Source of the DNA: Rhodoglobus sp.
GTDB taxonomy: Bacteria; Actinomycetota; Actinomycetes; Actinomycetales; Microbacteriaceae
DNA length: 64,000 nt
Direction: 5' to 3'
NCBI GenBank assembly: GCA_025463605.1
Contig: JAODAV010000001.1
Location: 62,001 to 126,000, forward strand
The notes under the pieces are model-generated. The model saw only the letters and a list, made by a program, of their open reading frames with translations, was not told the DNA's origin and ran no database searches. Below, one piece after another: positions 26,172-34,775 of this stretch. Position numbers and translations under genes: made by a program. Numbering within the stretch: the stretch's first letter is position 1; the number at the start of each line of letters is the position of its first letter.

Positions 26172-26852
26172 ATGCGAGTTCTCGTCGTGGAAGACGATCC
26201 CGCGATCCGCCGTTCTCTGGCCCAGACGCTGAGGGAGGCGGGGTACGCCGTCGATCTTGCTGCAGACGCCGAGGATGGATTGCGCATGTTCATGATCGAG
26301 CCCGTTGACGTCGCCGTGCTCGATGTCCGCCTGCCGGGCATGCCGGGCGGGGGTATCGAGTTGTGCCGCCGCATCCGTGAGCTTTCGCCCGAGGTCCCCA
26401 TCCTCATGCTCACCGCGATCGACTCCGCCGACTCGAAGGTACGGGGGCTGGATGCGGGAGCCGACGACTACCTGACCAAGCCGTTCCACATCGAGGAACT
26501 GCTGGCGCGTGTCCGTGCGCTCCTGCGCCGTGCTCCCCGAGCGCGCGCGGAGGCCGTCGCCGTGGGCACGCTCCAGCTCGACCCGGCGACCCGGGCGGTG
26601 ATACGTCTTGGGCGTCGTATCGAGCTGACTGCCAAGGAGTACGCGGTGCTCGACTACCTGATGCGCAACGCGGGCAAGATCGTGAGTGCATCCGACCTGA
26701 TCGATCACGCCTGGGACAGTAACTACGAGGGATACAGCAACGTCGTACAGACCTACATCAGGTATCTGCGCCGCAAGCTGTCGATACACGGCCAACCCGA
26801 CCCGATCACGACGTTCCGCGGCAGCGGCTACACGATCGACGCGGACGCATGA
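26172..26852 (+). CDS. OmpR/PhoB-type response regulator
   Basis: A 226-residue response regulator. The receiver domain has acidic Glu7/Asp8/Asp9, the phosphoacceptor Asp51 (VAVLDVRLPG) and Lys in DDYLTKPFH. The winged-helix C-terminal domain contains LTAKEYAVLDYLM and VVQTYIRYLRRKL, ending GSGYTIDA. It overlaps the partner kinase gene by 4 bp (ATGA). The sequence resembles actinobacterial MprA/TcrA-type regulators. Confidence 0.94.
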   Translation: MRVLVVEDDPAIRRSLAQTLREAGYAVDLAADAEDGLRMFMIEPVDVAVLDVRLPGMPGGGIELCRRIRELSPEVPILMLTAIDSADSKVRGLDAGADDYLTKPFHIEELLARVRALLRRAPRARAEAVAVGTLQLDPATRAVIRLGRRIELTAKEYAVLDYLMRNAGKIVSASDLIDHAWDSNYEGYSNVVQTYIRYLRRKLSIHGQPDPITTFRGSGYTIDADA

Positions 26853-27784
26853 TCTTCCGGCGGGCAAAGCTCCGGCTCGCTCTCTCCTACGCGGCCGTGC
26901 AGCTCCTTCTGTTCGCGGCATTCGGGTTAGGCATCTACGCCTATGTGACAACAGCGTTCGACTACGACGTCGCCGAGGGCGACTCCGCAGTGGCGACAGC
27001 AGAAGCCGGATTCTCGACCCTTCGTACCGGCATCATCGCCGTCTACGTGGCGCTCGTCATCGTGATCCCGGTAACCAGCTACTTGCTTGCCTCGCTCGCG
27101 ATGCGACCGATCCTGGCGAGCTTCGAAGCCCAGCAGCGATTCATCGACGACGCCTCCCACGAGTTCCGCACTCCCCTGAGTGCCCTGCAGGCGCAACTCG
27201 AACTCGGATTGAGCCGTCACAGGACGACCCCGGAGTACCGCACCATCTTGGGACACTCGCTGCACTCCACCGCTCAGCTCAACGAGATCCTCGATGACCT
27301 GCTCGTGTTGTCCCGCGGTGCGCATGACACGAACATCGCGATGCGGGAGATCGAGGTCAGCTCCATAATCTCGGAGGCAGTCGAGCAACTCGCGCCTGGC
27401 GATGCCGCTCGCGTGCTGCAGGAGGACCCGACCGATCTGGTGATCACCGCCGCACCTTCGATGCTCACCCGCACGGTGGTGAATTTGCTCACCAACGCGC
27501 TGCGCTACTCACCCAGGGGATCCCTGGTGACCGTGAGCGTCTCCAAGAGAGGCGGGTTCGCGCGAATCAGCATCGAGGATCATGGCTCCGGGATGACGCG
27601 CCAACAGCGTGAACTCGCCTTCGACAGGTTCTGGCGGGCCGACACATCGCGGGCCAGCGAAGGCCGCGGGCTGGGTCTATCCATCGTGCGCGAGATCGCG
27701 AACCTTCATGGCGGCCGCGTCGAGTTGGACTCGGAACTGGGAGTTGGCACAACGGCATCGGTGGAGATTCCGCTCTCACGCTGA
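26849..27784 (+). CDS. Sensor histidine kinase
   Basis: A 311-residue kinase with two transmembrane helices (about 9-31 and 61-84) flanking a very short extracytoplasmic loop of about 30 residues, so the signal may be sensed in the membrane. The H-box is DDASHEFRTPLSAL with His104. The ATPase has N-box VNLLTNALRYSPRG, G1 EDHGSGM, and G2 GRGLGLSIV. There is almost no HAMP region. It pairs with the preceding response regulator. The next gene downstream encodes a tiny acidic secreted protein. Confidence 0.93.
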   Translation: MIFRRAKLRLALSYAAVQLLLFAAFGLGIYAYVTTAFDYDVAEGDSAVATAEAGFSTLRTGIIAVYVALVIVIPVTSYLLASLAMRPILASFEAQQRFIDDASHEFRTPLSALQAQLELGLSRHRTTPEYRTILGHSLHSTAQLNEILDDLLVLSRGAHDTNIAMREIEVSSIISEAVEQLAPGDAARVLQEDPTDLVITAAPSMLTRTVVNLLTNALRYSPRGSLVTVSVSKRGGFARISIEDHGSGMTRQQRELAFDRFWRADTSRASEGRGLGLSIVREIANLHGGRVELDSELGVGTTASVEIPLSR

Positions 27785-27852
27785 TCCCACCTGCGTTTTC
27801 CTAGCGTTGTTGACATGGCGGTATTCAATCGCCGGAAAAGGGAGACAAACAC

Positions 27853-28116
27853 ATGAGCAAGATCAAGACCGGACTGGCAGCGTCAGCTGTCATCGTGCTC
27901 TCTGTGGTGGGAGGCGGTCTCGTCATGGCCCTTCCCGCGCAGGCCGCCACGACCGCCATCGCACACGTGACTGGCGTGGACGACGGCACGAACGACGGCG
28001 AGACGGCCGACGACAACGGTGTCGAGGATGGCACCAACGACGGCGAGACCGCCGACGACAACGGTGTCGAGGATGGCACCAACGACGGCGAGACGAACGA
28101 CGACGCCGGTAACTAG
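27853..28116 (+). CDS. Small secreted acidic tandem-repeat protein
   Basis: An 87-residue protein with a signal peptide (residues 1-32, basic SKIKTG, hydrophobic core, cleavage after AQA) and a mature part made almost wholly of three 15-residue repeats of the type VEDGTNDGETADDNG. The mature peptide is extremely acidic (Asp/Glu about 40 percent) with no aromatic residues, so it is probably disordered and able to bind cations. It has a GGGAGA Shine-Dalgarno and its own terminator. Its position after a two-component system suggests it may be a regulated target. I know of no named family. Confidence 0.8.
   Translation: MSKIKTGLAASAVIVLSVVGGGLVMALPAQAATTAIAHVTGVDDGTNDGETADDNGVEDGTNDGETADDNGVEDGTNDGETNDDAGN
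27976..28110 (+). repeat. Three 45-bp in-frame tandem repeats
   Basis: Three consecutive 45-bp units (27976-28020, 28021-28065, 28066-28110) encode the 15-residue acidic repeats. Units 2 and 3 are nearly identical in DNA as well as protein, which indicates recent duplication or ongoing homogenisation. Copy number may vary between strains. Confidence 0.9.
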
Positions 28117-28127
28117 TTGACCCGAAG

Positions 28128-28160
28128 GGCCGGTCGGCGAACTCGCCCGACCGGCCTTTT
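28128..28160 (+). terminator. Rho-independent terminator
   Basis: GGCCGGTCGG (28128-28137) pairs perfectly with CCGACCGGCC (28147-28156) around a 9-nt loop, followed by TTTT. It ends the acidic-repeat gene. It lies 3 bp from the stop of the convergent kinase gene and may act in both directions. Confidence 0.9.
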
Positions 28161-28162
28161 CG

Positions 28163-29515
28163 TCACGCCAGAGGGAAGATCACCTCGACGGCGAGACCCT
28201 CGCCAAGGCGATTGTCCAGCGTGATTCCTCCGCCGGAGACCGCGACGATGCCAGCGACGATCGAGAGCCCGAGGCCCGCGCCGCCACCCGTACGGGCGCC
28301 GTCCACTCGGGAGAATCGGTCGAAGGCGAGCGGCACGAAGGCTTCGTCCATGCCCCCTGCCGTGTCACTGACGCGGAGCACAACGTTTTCGTCGCGGACG
28401 GCGAGTGACAATTCGATGAGCCCCGCTTCCCCCATGGCCGCGAGGGCGTTGTTGACGAGATTGTCGCAGACCCGTCCGAAATCGGCGTCGCTCACCGCTA
28501 CCGTGCGAATCTCGGTCGTAGGCTCGCTCGAGTACTCGATCCGGATGTCACGATGTCCCACGCGCTGGCGCCCCCGGTCCGCGGCGTCCGAGAGTTCGGT
28601 GGCGAGTTCCTTCGTGGTCGACGAGCCTGGCGTCGCTTGGGCGTCAATGCGGGAAAGCTCGAGCATGGACGTCGCCAGAGCTGACAGGCGCGCCAACGTT
28701 CGCTGGGCGGCCGCAACGTCCGCCTGCATCTGGGGAAGGGTGTCCGCTTGCCGCTGTGCGAGCTCGAGCTGGGTCTGGATGATGGCCAGCGGAGTGCGGA
28801 ACTCGTGGCTGGCGTCGGAGACGATTTGGCGCTCTCGTTCGGCGGAGGTCCTGAGTTGGCTGATCAGCTCGTTGAGAGTGCTGGCGAGTTCCGAGATCTC
28901 GTCCTGCGCGGGACCGACCGGCAGCATCTCCTTGCCTGGGCTGGACACCAGTGTGGCGGCGCTCCGCCGTAGCCGGCCGACCGGACTCAGGGCTGCAGTA
29001 CCAATGAACCAGGAGGCTGCACCGAACGCGATGTTGATGCCTGCAATACTGCCGATAAGCAGCATCGCGACCTGGTTGAGGACGGATGCCTCGAGCTCGT
29101 CGCGGTTCGCCGTGATGACGTGCCACTGCCCCGCACTGGTGTCCACCGCAGTAACTCGCACGAGGAACGTCGCCGAGCCCACCGTGATGTCGCGCGTCTC
29201 GTTCGGCCAAGCGAGGAGCGTGTCCAGCTCGGCAGCGAGCCCATCGGGAAGCGTGTTCACACGCGCGACGCCGTCGGGTGCGACCACGGCGACGAGTTGA
29301 TCCGCTCCCGGGGGATCGACGTCATCCGTACCGCTCGCATTGAGAGCTGTGAGGTAGGGCCCTTCGACGCTTTCGAGTACGCGAACCTGGCCGTCGCTGA
29401 CGATGCGCTGCACCTGGGTGAAGATGATGATCCCCGCGACGATCGAGATGAGGATCGCGATCAGCAGGCTCCCCCCGGTGATGCGTGCCCGAATGGTCAG
29501 ACGCGAAAGGTTCAC
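28163..29515 (-). CDS. Sensor histidine kinase with HAMP domain
   Basis: A 450-residue kinase. The first helix is at about 13-33, a periplasmic-side sensor domain of about 110 residues follows, and the second helix is at about 150-175, followed by a HAMP segment (LSPVGRLRRSAATLV). The H-box is SDASHEFRTPLAII with His237, the N-box VCDNLVNNALAAMG, then DTAGGM and GAGLGLSIVAGI. The GTG start overlaps the upstream response regulator stop by 4 bp. It is convergent with the acidic-repeat gene. Confidence 0.93.
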   Translation of the reverse strand: MNLSRLTIRARITGGSLLIAILISIVAGIIIFTQVQRIVSDGQVRVLESVEGPYLTALNASGTDDVDPPGADQLVAVVAPDGVARVNTLPDGLAAELDTLLAWPNETRDITVGSATFLVRVTAVDTSAGQWHVITANRDELEASVLNQVAMLLIGSIAGINIAFGAASWFIGTAALSPVGRLRRSAATLVSSPGKEMLPVGPAQDEISELASTLNELISQLRTSAERERQIVSDASHEFRTPLAIIQTQLELAQRQADTLPQMQADVAAAQRTLARLSALATSMLELSRIDAQATPGSSTTKELATELSDAADRGRQRVGHRDIRIEYSSEPTTEIRTVAVSDADFGRVCDNLVNNALAAMGEAGLIELSLAVRDENVVLRVSDTAGGMDEAFVPLAFDRFSRVDGARTGGGAGLGLSIVAGIVAVSGGGITLDNRLGEGLAVEVIFPLA

Positions 29516-30201
29516 ACGCTCGTCGCGATCAGCTGGAATCCGACGCCGCGCGCGGTGACGATCCGCACGGGCGATTCGACGGTCTCGAGCTTCTTGCGGA
29601 CATAGCTCACGTACTGGTCGACGATGTTCGGGTCGATGTAGGAGACCGAACCCCAGATCGAGTCGATGATCTCGGCTCGCGGCATGACGCGGGTGGCGTT
29701 CTCGGCGAGAAGCCTCAGCAGGTCGAACTCGGTTCGGCTGAGCCGAAGTTCTTTGCCGCCTGCCGTGATCTCGTGCCGGGTCATGTCGATCTGCAGGCCG
29801 CCGATATCGAGACGGGATGCACCGATCGCATCGCGTCGGCGAAGAGCGCGCAGCCGGGCAGCGAGCTCAGCGAACTCGAACGGCTTGGTGAGGTAGTCGT
29901 CGGCGCCGGAGTCGAGGCCGCGCACACGATCGTCGACGGCATCCCGTGCTGTCAGGAGCAGGATGGCCATGCCATTGGTCTGCTCGCGCAATCGGCGGCA
30001 CAGCTCGAACCCCGACATCCCGGGAAGCATCACGTCGAGTACCGCGATGTCATAGCGCTCTTCGCCCACGAGGGTGATGCCATCGATGCCGTTGTCGGCG
30101 AGGTCGACCGCGTAGCCCTCGCCGCGCAGTCCCCGAGCGAGGAGTGCGGCCATCTCGGGCTCGTCCTCGACTACCAGGATGCGCAGGGCCACGCGGTCCA
30201 C
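29512..30201 (-). CDS. OmpR/PhoB-type response regulator
   Basis: A 229-residue response regulator with phosphoacceptor Asp56 (IAVLDVMLPG), receiver Lys in DDYLTKPFEF and a winged-helix output domain (LSRTEFDLLRLLAEN, VDQYVSYVRKKLE). GTG starts at 30201 and 30192 are both possible; the shorter begins VALRILVVEDE as in most relatives. It is the partner of the following HAMP kinase. Only 24 bp separate it from the upstream COG4705 gene on the same strand, so the three may be one operon. Confidence 0.93.
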   Translation of the reverse strand: MDRVALRILVVEDEPEMAALLARGLRGEGYAVDLADNGIDGITLVGEERYDIAVLDVMLPGMSGFELCRRLREQTNGMAILLLTARDAVDDRVRGLDSGADDYLTKPFEFAELAARLRALRRRDAIGASRLDIGGLQIDMTRHEITAGGKELRLSRTEFDLLRLLAENATRVMPRAEIIDSIWGSVSYIDPNIVDQYVSYVRKKLETVESPVRIVTARGVGFQLIATSV

Positions 30202-30225
30202 CTTCCGTGTGTAGCGATACTACGG

Positions 30226-31041
30226 CTAGGCCCCAACGGGTTCGGCGACGGGTGCCTCTACGGCGGCTAAGCGACGCTGGCGCCCGACCTTGATGCCGAG
30301 GTACGTGGCGAGGCCGACGATGATCACGAGGAAGACCACGCTGGTCACCGTCGCTCCGATACCTAGACCGCCGTCGGCAGGATCCTGCGAGAGTAGGTCA
30401 CCGATGGACGCGCCGAGTGGACGCGTGAGAACGTATGCCGCCCAGAAGCAGAACACGACGTTCGCCTGAAAGACGAATCGGGCGATCACGATCACGCCGA
30501 TGAGAGACGCGAAAAGGATAACACCGACGAGGTAACCCAGCCCGAGACCCTCGGTGATGAGGTCGCCCGCGGCGGTGCCCAGCGCGAAGGTGAAGAGGAT
30601 CGCGACCCAGTAGTACGCCTCCCGACGCCTGGTGAAGATCGTGTGGATCGAGAGAGTGCGTTCGCGGTAGAACCAGATCCCGAACGTGACTGCCAGCAAC
30701 ACGCTGAAGATGATCGTGCTCAGCGACAGCGGCAGGCCGATCACGTCGGTGAGGTTGTCGGTGATGAGCGTTCCAACGATGCTGATGAGAACTACGACCG
30801 TCCAGTACACGCCGGAGGTGTACCGCTTGGTCGCGAACTGGGCGATGAGCGACACGATGAGGAGGCCGCCCATGATCCACGTCGTGATTGTCAGGCCAAG
30901 GCCGACGTCGACGTTGAGGTAATCGGCGAACGTCTCCCCGGTGGTGGTGGAGAGGATCTTGATGACCCAGAAGGCGAAGGTGATCTCGGGCACCCTGTTG
31001 AACAGGATGGTGCGAACGTGCTCAGGCAGCGTGTTTGTCAT
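30226..31041 (-). CDS. COG4705-type multipass membrane protein (paralogue A)
   Basis: A 271-residue membrane protein with about seven to eight helices. Conserved motifs are KILSTTTGETFADYL near the N-terminus, SIHTIFTRRREAYYW in the middle, FALGTAAGDLITEGLGLGY, and TRPLGASIGDLL near the C-terminus. The recurring TxxGE/D...L pattern suggests internal duplication. It matches the uncharacterised COG4705 family. The gene is transcribed towards the HAMP-kinase two-component system and is divergent from a second, clearly homologous copy. Confidence 0.85.
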   Translation of the reverse strand: MTNTLPEHVRTILFNRVPEITFAFWVIKILSTTTGETFADYLNVDVGLGLTITTWIMGGLLIVSLIAQFATKRYTSGVYWTVVVLISIVGTLITDNLTDVIGLPLSLSTIIFSVLLAVTFGIWFYRERTLSIHTIFTRRREAYYWVAILFTFALGTAAGDLITEGLGLGYLVGVILFASLIGVIVIARFVFQANVVFCFWAAYVLTRPLGASIGDLLSQDPADGGLGIGATVTSVVFLVIIVGLATYLGIKVGRQRRLAAVEAPVAEPVGA

Positions 31042-31079
31042 GACCACAGGTTCTCGGGGCCGGCTTACGGTCAGCCCCT

Positions 31080-31094
31080 GATCGGGCCCCGATC
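31080..31094. promoter_or_regulatory. Palindrome between divergent COG4705 genes
   Basis: GATCGGG-C-CCCGATC is a perfect 7-bp inverted repeat in the divergent promoter region. Nearby, TTCTTTCA (31104-31111) and ATCTTTCA (31136-31143) form a direct repeat with a 32-bp (about three-turn) period, and GGTGAAAGC follows at about 31171. These are candidate sites for the adjacent response regulator. Confidence 0.5.
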
Positions 31095-31193
31095 CGGTGA
31101 AGGTTCTTTCAGAGTCCGCACGGAGCGCCTGAGAGATCTTTCACGGAAGAGTCGGACTCAACGAGGGCTGCGGTGAAAGCCCGCTGACACGAT

Positions 31194-31934
31194 GTGCTCG
31201 TGCCGACACTCTCAACCGTCAACCGTGTGCCTCAGGCAACGGCCTTGTTCTGGATCCTGAAGCTGCTCACGACCGGAATCGGCGAGACGGCCTCTGATTT
31301 TCTCGTCAAAAAATTCGATCCGGTGCCAGTCGTCCTCATTGCCGCGGTAGTGTTCTGCGTCAGTTTCCTGCTCAAGATCTCGGCGGGCCGCTACACCCCG
31401 TGGCGCTACTGGCTCTTCGTCCTGATGGTCGCGCTGTTCGGGACCATGGTTGCGGATGTCGCGCACATCGCACTTGACGTTCCGTACGCGGTCTCGACCG
31501 GCGCCTTCGCCGTTCTCCTGGGGATCCTCTTCGCTGTGTGGGCGTCCACCGAGCGCACGGTTTCCATCCACTCGATCACGTCGAGACGACGAGAGGTCTT
31601 CTATTGGGCCGCCGTGCTGGTGACCTTCGCACTCGGCACCGCCTTCGGCGACCTGACTGCGGTGACCTTCGGGCTCGGCTATCTGACCTCGGGGGTGATC
31701 TTCGCGATCCTGTTTGCGGTGCCGCTCGCACTGACCAGCCTGCGCGTCGCCGAGGTCGCTACCTTCTGGATCGCCTACGCGCTAACTCGACCGCTCGGCG
31801 CCTCCTTTGCAGATTGGATAGCCGTCGACAGCAGCCGTGGCGGACTCAATGCCGGCACTGGCGTCGTGAGCCTCATCGGCCTGGCGGTCATCGCGGCGTT
31901 GGTTGCCGTCCACCAGCGTCGAGAGCGTTCCTGA
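31194..31934 (+). CDS. COG4705-type multipass membrane protein (paralogue B)
   Basis: A 246-residue homologue of the divergent upstream protein. Matching landmarks are KLLTTGIGETASDFL, SIHSITSRRREVFYW, FALGTAFGDLTAVTFGLGYL and TRPLGASFADWI. About seven helices are predicted. A GTG start at 31194 is used. The conserved charged residues (Lys, Glu, Asp, Arg) inside hydrophobic segments suggest transport or sensing of a small ligand or ion, but no function is established. Confidence 0.84.
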   Translation: MLVPTLSTVNRVPQATALFWILKLLTTGIGETASDFLVKKFDPVPVVLIAAVVFCVSFLLKISAGRYTPWRYWLFVLMVALFGTMVADVAHIALDVPYAVSTGAFAVLLGILFAVWASTERTVSIHSITSRRREVFYWAAVLVTFALGTAFGDLTAVTFGLGYLTSGVIFAILFAVPLALTSLRVAEVATFWIAYALTRPLGASFADWIAVDSSRGGLNAGTGVVSLIGLAVIAALVAVHQRRERS

Positions 31935-32040
31935 AAGCCTTCTCATCCCAACCGGCCCGTGTGCGGGCCCTTCTCCGATCTTCGCGGTCCACGGTGGGAA
32001 CCGCTGCTGCTCGAGAGTCGGGCCGGCGGGAGGGAACCGG

Positions 32041-33534
32041 ATGACCGTCCTAGCGGCACCCCAGACCTTCTCGCCGCCGACGCGACCTCGTCGAATCCGG
32101 CCCGCACTGTTTCTCGGGCTGATCGGAGCTGTCGTGGGATTCCTCGGCTCGTGGAACCCGGCCTATTGGGGAGACGAAGCCGCCAGCGTGATGTCGGCAG
32201 CCCGTTCGTGGCCGAGCTTGGCCGACGAGCTGTCAAAGATCGACGGGGTGCACGGCGTCTACTACGCCTTCCTTCACCTGTGGACCTCCTTGTTCGGAAC
32301 CTCGGAGACGGCGACACGTCTTCCCAGCGCGATCGCCGCGGGTGTCATGGTCGCGGGCACCGTCGTGCTCGTGCGGCACTTCGGCGACGCCCGGCTCGCG
32401 GTGCTCGCCGGGGTCATCGCTATCGTGCTTCCGCGCACGACGTCGATAGCCACCGAGGCTCGGTCCTACGCGATGGGTGCGGCCGCTGCCGTCTGGCTGA
32501 CCGTTCTTCTGGTTACTCTCATCCGCCGTCGCGTTTCATCGGGATGGTGGATGGTCTACGGCATCGCGATGGCCGCAAGTGTCTACCTGTTCTTATACTT
32601 GGGCTTGCTGCTCGCCGTGCACGCGGGCTACCTGCTTGTCACCCAGCGCGACGCGTTCCGCGGCTGGGCGCGGGGAGCCGGAATCGCCACGCTCCTCGCC
32701 GCGCCCATGGTCCTGATCGGGTATCTGCAGCGTGAGCAGATCGACTTCCTGGCTCGACGCAACTACGCGACGGTTGCCAACGTCCTGATCAAACAGTGGT
32801 TCGAAAGCGTTCCGGTGGCGCTCTTCTGCTGGGCGCTCATCCTTGTGGCCGTGACCTGGATGCTGTGGAGCCGACGATCGGTCAAGCCCGTGGCCCTCCT
32901 CGCGCTCGTGTGGCTGATCATCCCGACCGCGGCGCTGCTTGTCGGCAACGCCACCGTGTTGTCCATGTACAACGTCAGGTACCTCACGTTCAGCACACCA
33001 GCGGCAGCAATTCTGATTGCAACCGGGATCACGGTCGTGGTCGGAATCCTCCGCGGTTCCTGGACGCGAACGATCGCGTCCGCAGGTCTCATCGGCGTAG
33101 TGGTGGCGCTGTGCGTTCCGGTCTACCTTGCACAGCGCACTCCGTGGGCGAAGGACGGCGGTAGCGACTGGCGCCAAGTCGCGGAGTACGTGCAGTCGAA
33201 CGCGGCTCCGGGCGATGCTCTCGTCTTTGACCAGGCCACCAAGCCGTCGCGGGATCCTCGTCTCGCGTTGCGCCTGTACCCCAGCAGCTTCACGGGCCTC
33301 CGGGACATCGCCTTAGTTACGCCGTTCGATGAGACGAACGGGTTGTGGGACCAGGTTGCCCCGCTCGCTGACACGACCGCTGCTTTGGCCACGTCCACCG
33401 ACGCGTGGGCGATCGAGCTCGCGCACGGGTCGACCATTCCGGCAGACGTCTCCTTCCTCGAGGCGCACGGCTACGAACTCGAATCGACGACGCTCATTCA
33501 CCGCACGACGATCTACCACCTCATCAAGGAGTGA
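32041..33534 (+). CDS. GT39-like membrane mannosyltransferase
   Basis: A 497-residue multipass protein with about 11 helices. The first extracytoplasmic loop has the acidic motif WGDEAASVMSAARSW, as in GT-C glycosyltransferases (PMT/ArnT-like), and YFAF-like LYLGLLLAVHAGYL segments follow. A soluble C-terminal domain (about 375-497) includes DWRQVAEYVQSNAAPGDALVFD. It probably uses a polyprenyl-phosphate sugar to glycosylate envelope targets. The ATG at 32041 has GGGAGGGAA upstream. The next gene makes polyprenol-phosphate mannose, so the two fit one pathway. Confidence 0.85.
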   Translation: MTVLAAPQTFSPPTRPRRIRPALFLGLIGAVVGFLGSWNPAYWGDEAASVMSAARSWPSLADELSKIDGVHGVYYAFLHLWTSLFGTSETATRLPSAIAAGVMVAGTVVLVRHFGDARLAVLAGVIAIVLPRTTSIATEARSYAMGAAAAVWLTVLLVTLIRRRVSSGWWMVYGIAMAASVYLFLYLGLLLAVHAGYLLVTQRDAFRGWARGAGIATLLAAPMVLIGYLQREQIDFLARRNYATVANVLIKQWFESVPVALFCWALILVAVTWMLWSRRSVKPVALLALVWLIIPTAALLVGNATVLSMYNVRYLTFSTPAAAILIATGITVVVGILRGSWTRTIASAGLIGVVVALCVPVYLAQRTPWAKDGGSDWRQVAEYVQSNAAPGDALVFDQATKPSRDPRLALRLYPSSFTGLRDIALVTPFDETNGLWDQVAPLADTTAALATSTDAWAIELAHGSTIPADVSFLEAHGYELESTTLIHRTTIYHLIKE

Positions 33535-33537
33535 CCA

Positions 33538-34293
33538 TTGTCCGACCGCACCGTCGTCGTTCTCCCGACCTACAACGAGAAAGACAACCTCTTCGACACG
33601 ATCAAGCGGATCGGGGCGAGTGCCCCGCACGTCGACATCCTCGTGGTCGATGACAATTCCCCTGACGGCACCGGGCAGCTCGCCGATCGCCTCGCGTTGG
33701 CAAACCCGCACGTACACGTGCTCCACCGCGCCGAGAAGGCCGGCCTCGGCGCGGCCTATCTCGAAGGGTTCGGGTGGGCGATCCATGCGGGCTATGACGT
33801 CATCGTGGAGTGTGACGCGGACGGCTCACATCATCCGGAGGAGTTGCACCGTCTGCTCGACGCGCTCGACCACCACGACATGACCGTCGGCTCACGTTGG
33901 GTCATCGGAGGAAGTGTCGTCGACTGGCCCCGCTCGCGCGAGTTGCTCTCCCGCGGCGGCAGCGCCTACGCCCGTGCGCTCCTTCGCTTGCGGCAGCGAG
34001 ATGTCACCGGTGGGTACCGGGCGTTCCGCACCAGCGCCCTCATCGCCGTCGGGCTCGACAACGTCACCAGTCAGGGCTACTGCTTCCAGATCGAGATGCT
34101 GTGGCGCGCCAACCGCGCCGGCCTTCGGATCGCCGAAGTCCCGATCACTTTCACCGAACGCCGCTGGGGAGTCTCGAAGATGCGCGGGATGATCGTGATC
34201 GAAGCGATCGCCCGTGTGACCGTCTGGGGCATCCGTGCGATGTTCGAGCACAGCGCCCCTGCCGCCGCCGCTTCGGAGCCCAGCCGTGCTTAG
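33538..34293 (+). CDS. Polyprenol-phosphate mannosyltransferase (GT2)
   Basis: A 251-residue GT2 enzyme of the Dpm1/Ppm1 type that transfers mannose from GDP-mannose to polyprenyl phosphate. The nucleotide-binding VVLPTYNEKDNL, the VVDDNSPDGT segment, the metal-binding ECDADGSHHPEEL and the FTERRWGVSKM motif are all present. The TTG start at 33538 follows AAGGAG and lies 3 nt after the previous stop. There is no fused acyltransferase domain, unlike the mycobacterial two-domain Ppm1. Confidence 0.93.
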   Translation: MSDRTVVVLPTYNEKDNLFDTIKRIGASAPHVDILVVDDNSPDGTGQLADRLALANPHVHVLHRAEKAGLGAAYLEGFGWAIHAGYDVIVECDADGSHHPEELHRLLDALDHHDMTVGSRWVIGGSVVDWPRSRELLSRGGSAYARALLRLRQRDVTGGYRAFRTSALIAVGLDNVTSQGYCFQIEMLWRANRAGLRIAEVPITFTERRWGVSKMRGMIVIEAIARVTVWGIRAMFEHSAPAAAASEPSRA

Positions 34294-34765
34294 GAACCGG
34301 CTCTGGTCGCTGCTCCGCGACCTCCTCCGTTTCGGAATGGTCGGCGGACTGGGCTTGCTCGTCGACATCGGACTTTTCAATCTCCTACGGCTGACCGTCC
34401 TTGCCGACGACCACATCCCCGGCGCACCACTCATCGCCAAGACCATCTCCGTGCTGGCCGCCATCGCCGCGAACTGGGCGGGAAATCGGTGGTGGGCCTT
34501 CCGTGACCGGCGCGGCGGGCATCCAGGCCGTGAGGCCCTGGCGTTCCTCCTGGTGAGCCTCGCGGGCAGCGCGATCTCGCTGATGTGCCTCGGCCTGACG
34601 CACTACGCCTTCGGCCTCACCAGCCCGGTCGCCGACAATATCTCCGCCAACATCATCGGGCTCTGCCTCGGCTCCGCCTTCCGATTCGTCGCGGTTCGCA
34701 CCTGGGTGTTCAAGCAAGCGGAGACCGTCACCACCGCTGCGCCGGAACCGCTGGCCGTCACTTAG
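34286..34765 (+). CDS. GtrA family membrane protein
   Basis: A 159-residue four-helix GtrA-like protein, the presumed flippase for polyprenyl-linked sugars. It begins with a GTG at 34286 overlapping the mannosyltransferase gene by 8 bp. Family features are LRFGMVGGLGLLVDIGLFNLL, ANWAGNRWWAFRDR and a final FRFVAVRTWVFK. With the GT39-like enzyme and the polyprenol-phosphate mannose synthase it forms a three-gene glycosylation cassette. Confidence 0.9.
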   Translation: MLRNRLWSLLRDLLRFGMVGGLGLLVDIGLFNLLRLTVLADDHIPGAPLIAKTISVLAAIAANWAGNRWWAFRDRRGGHPGREALAFLLVSLAGSAISLMCLGLTHYAFGLTSPVADNISANIIGLCLGSAFRFVAVRTWVFKQAETVTTAAPEPLAVT

Positions 34766-34775
34766 GGTCAACGGT

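Noticed and set aside
27976..28110. Possible CRISPR-like or satellite repeat
   Set aside because: The 45-bp units are in frame, contiguous without spacers, and encode the acidic secreted protein.
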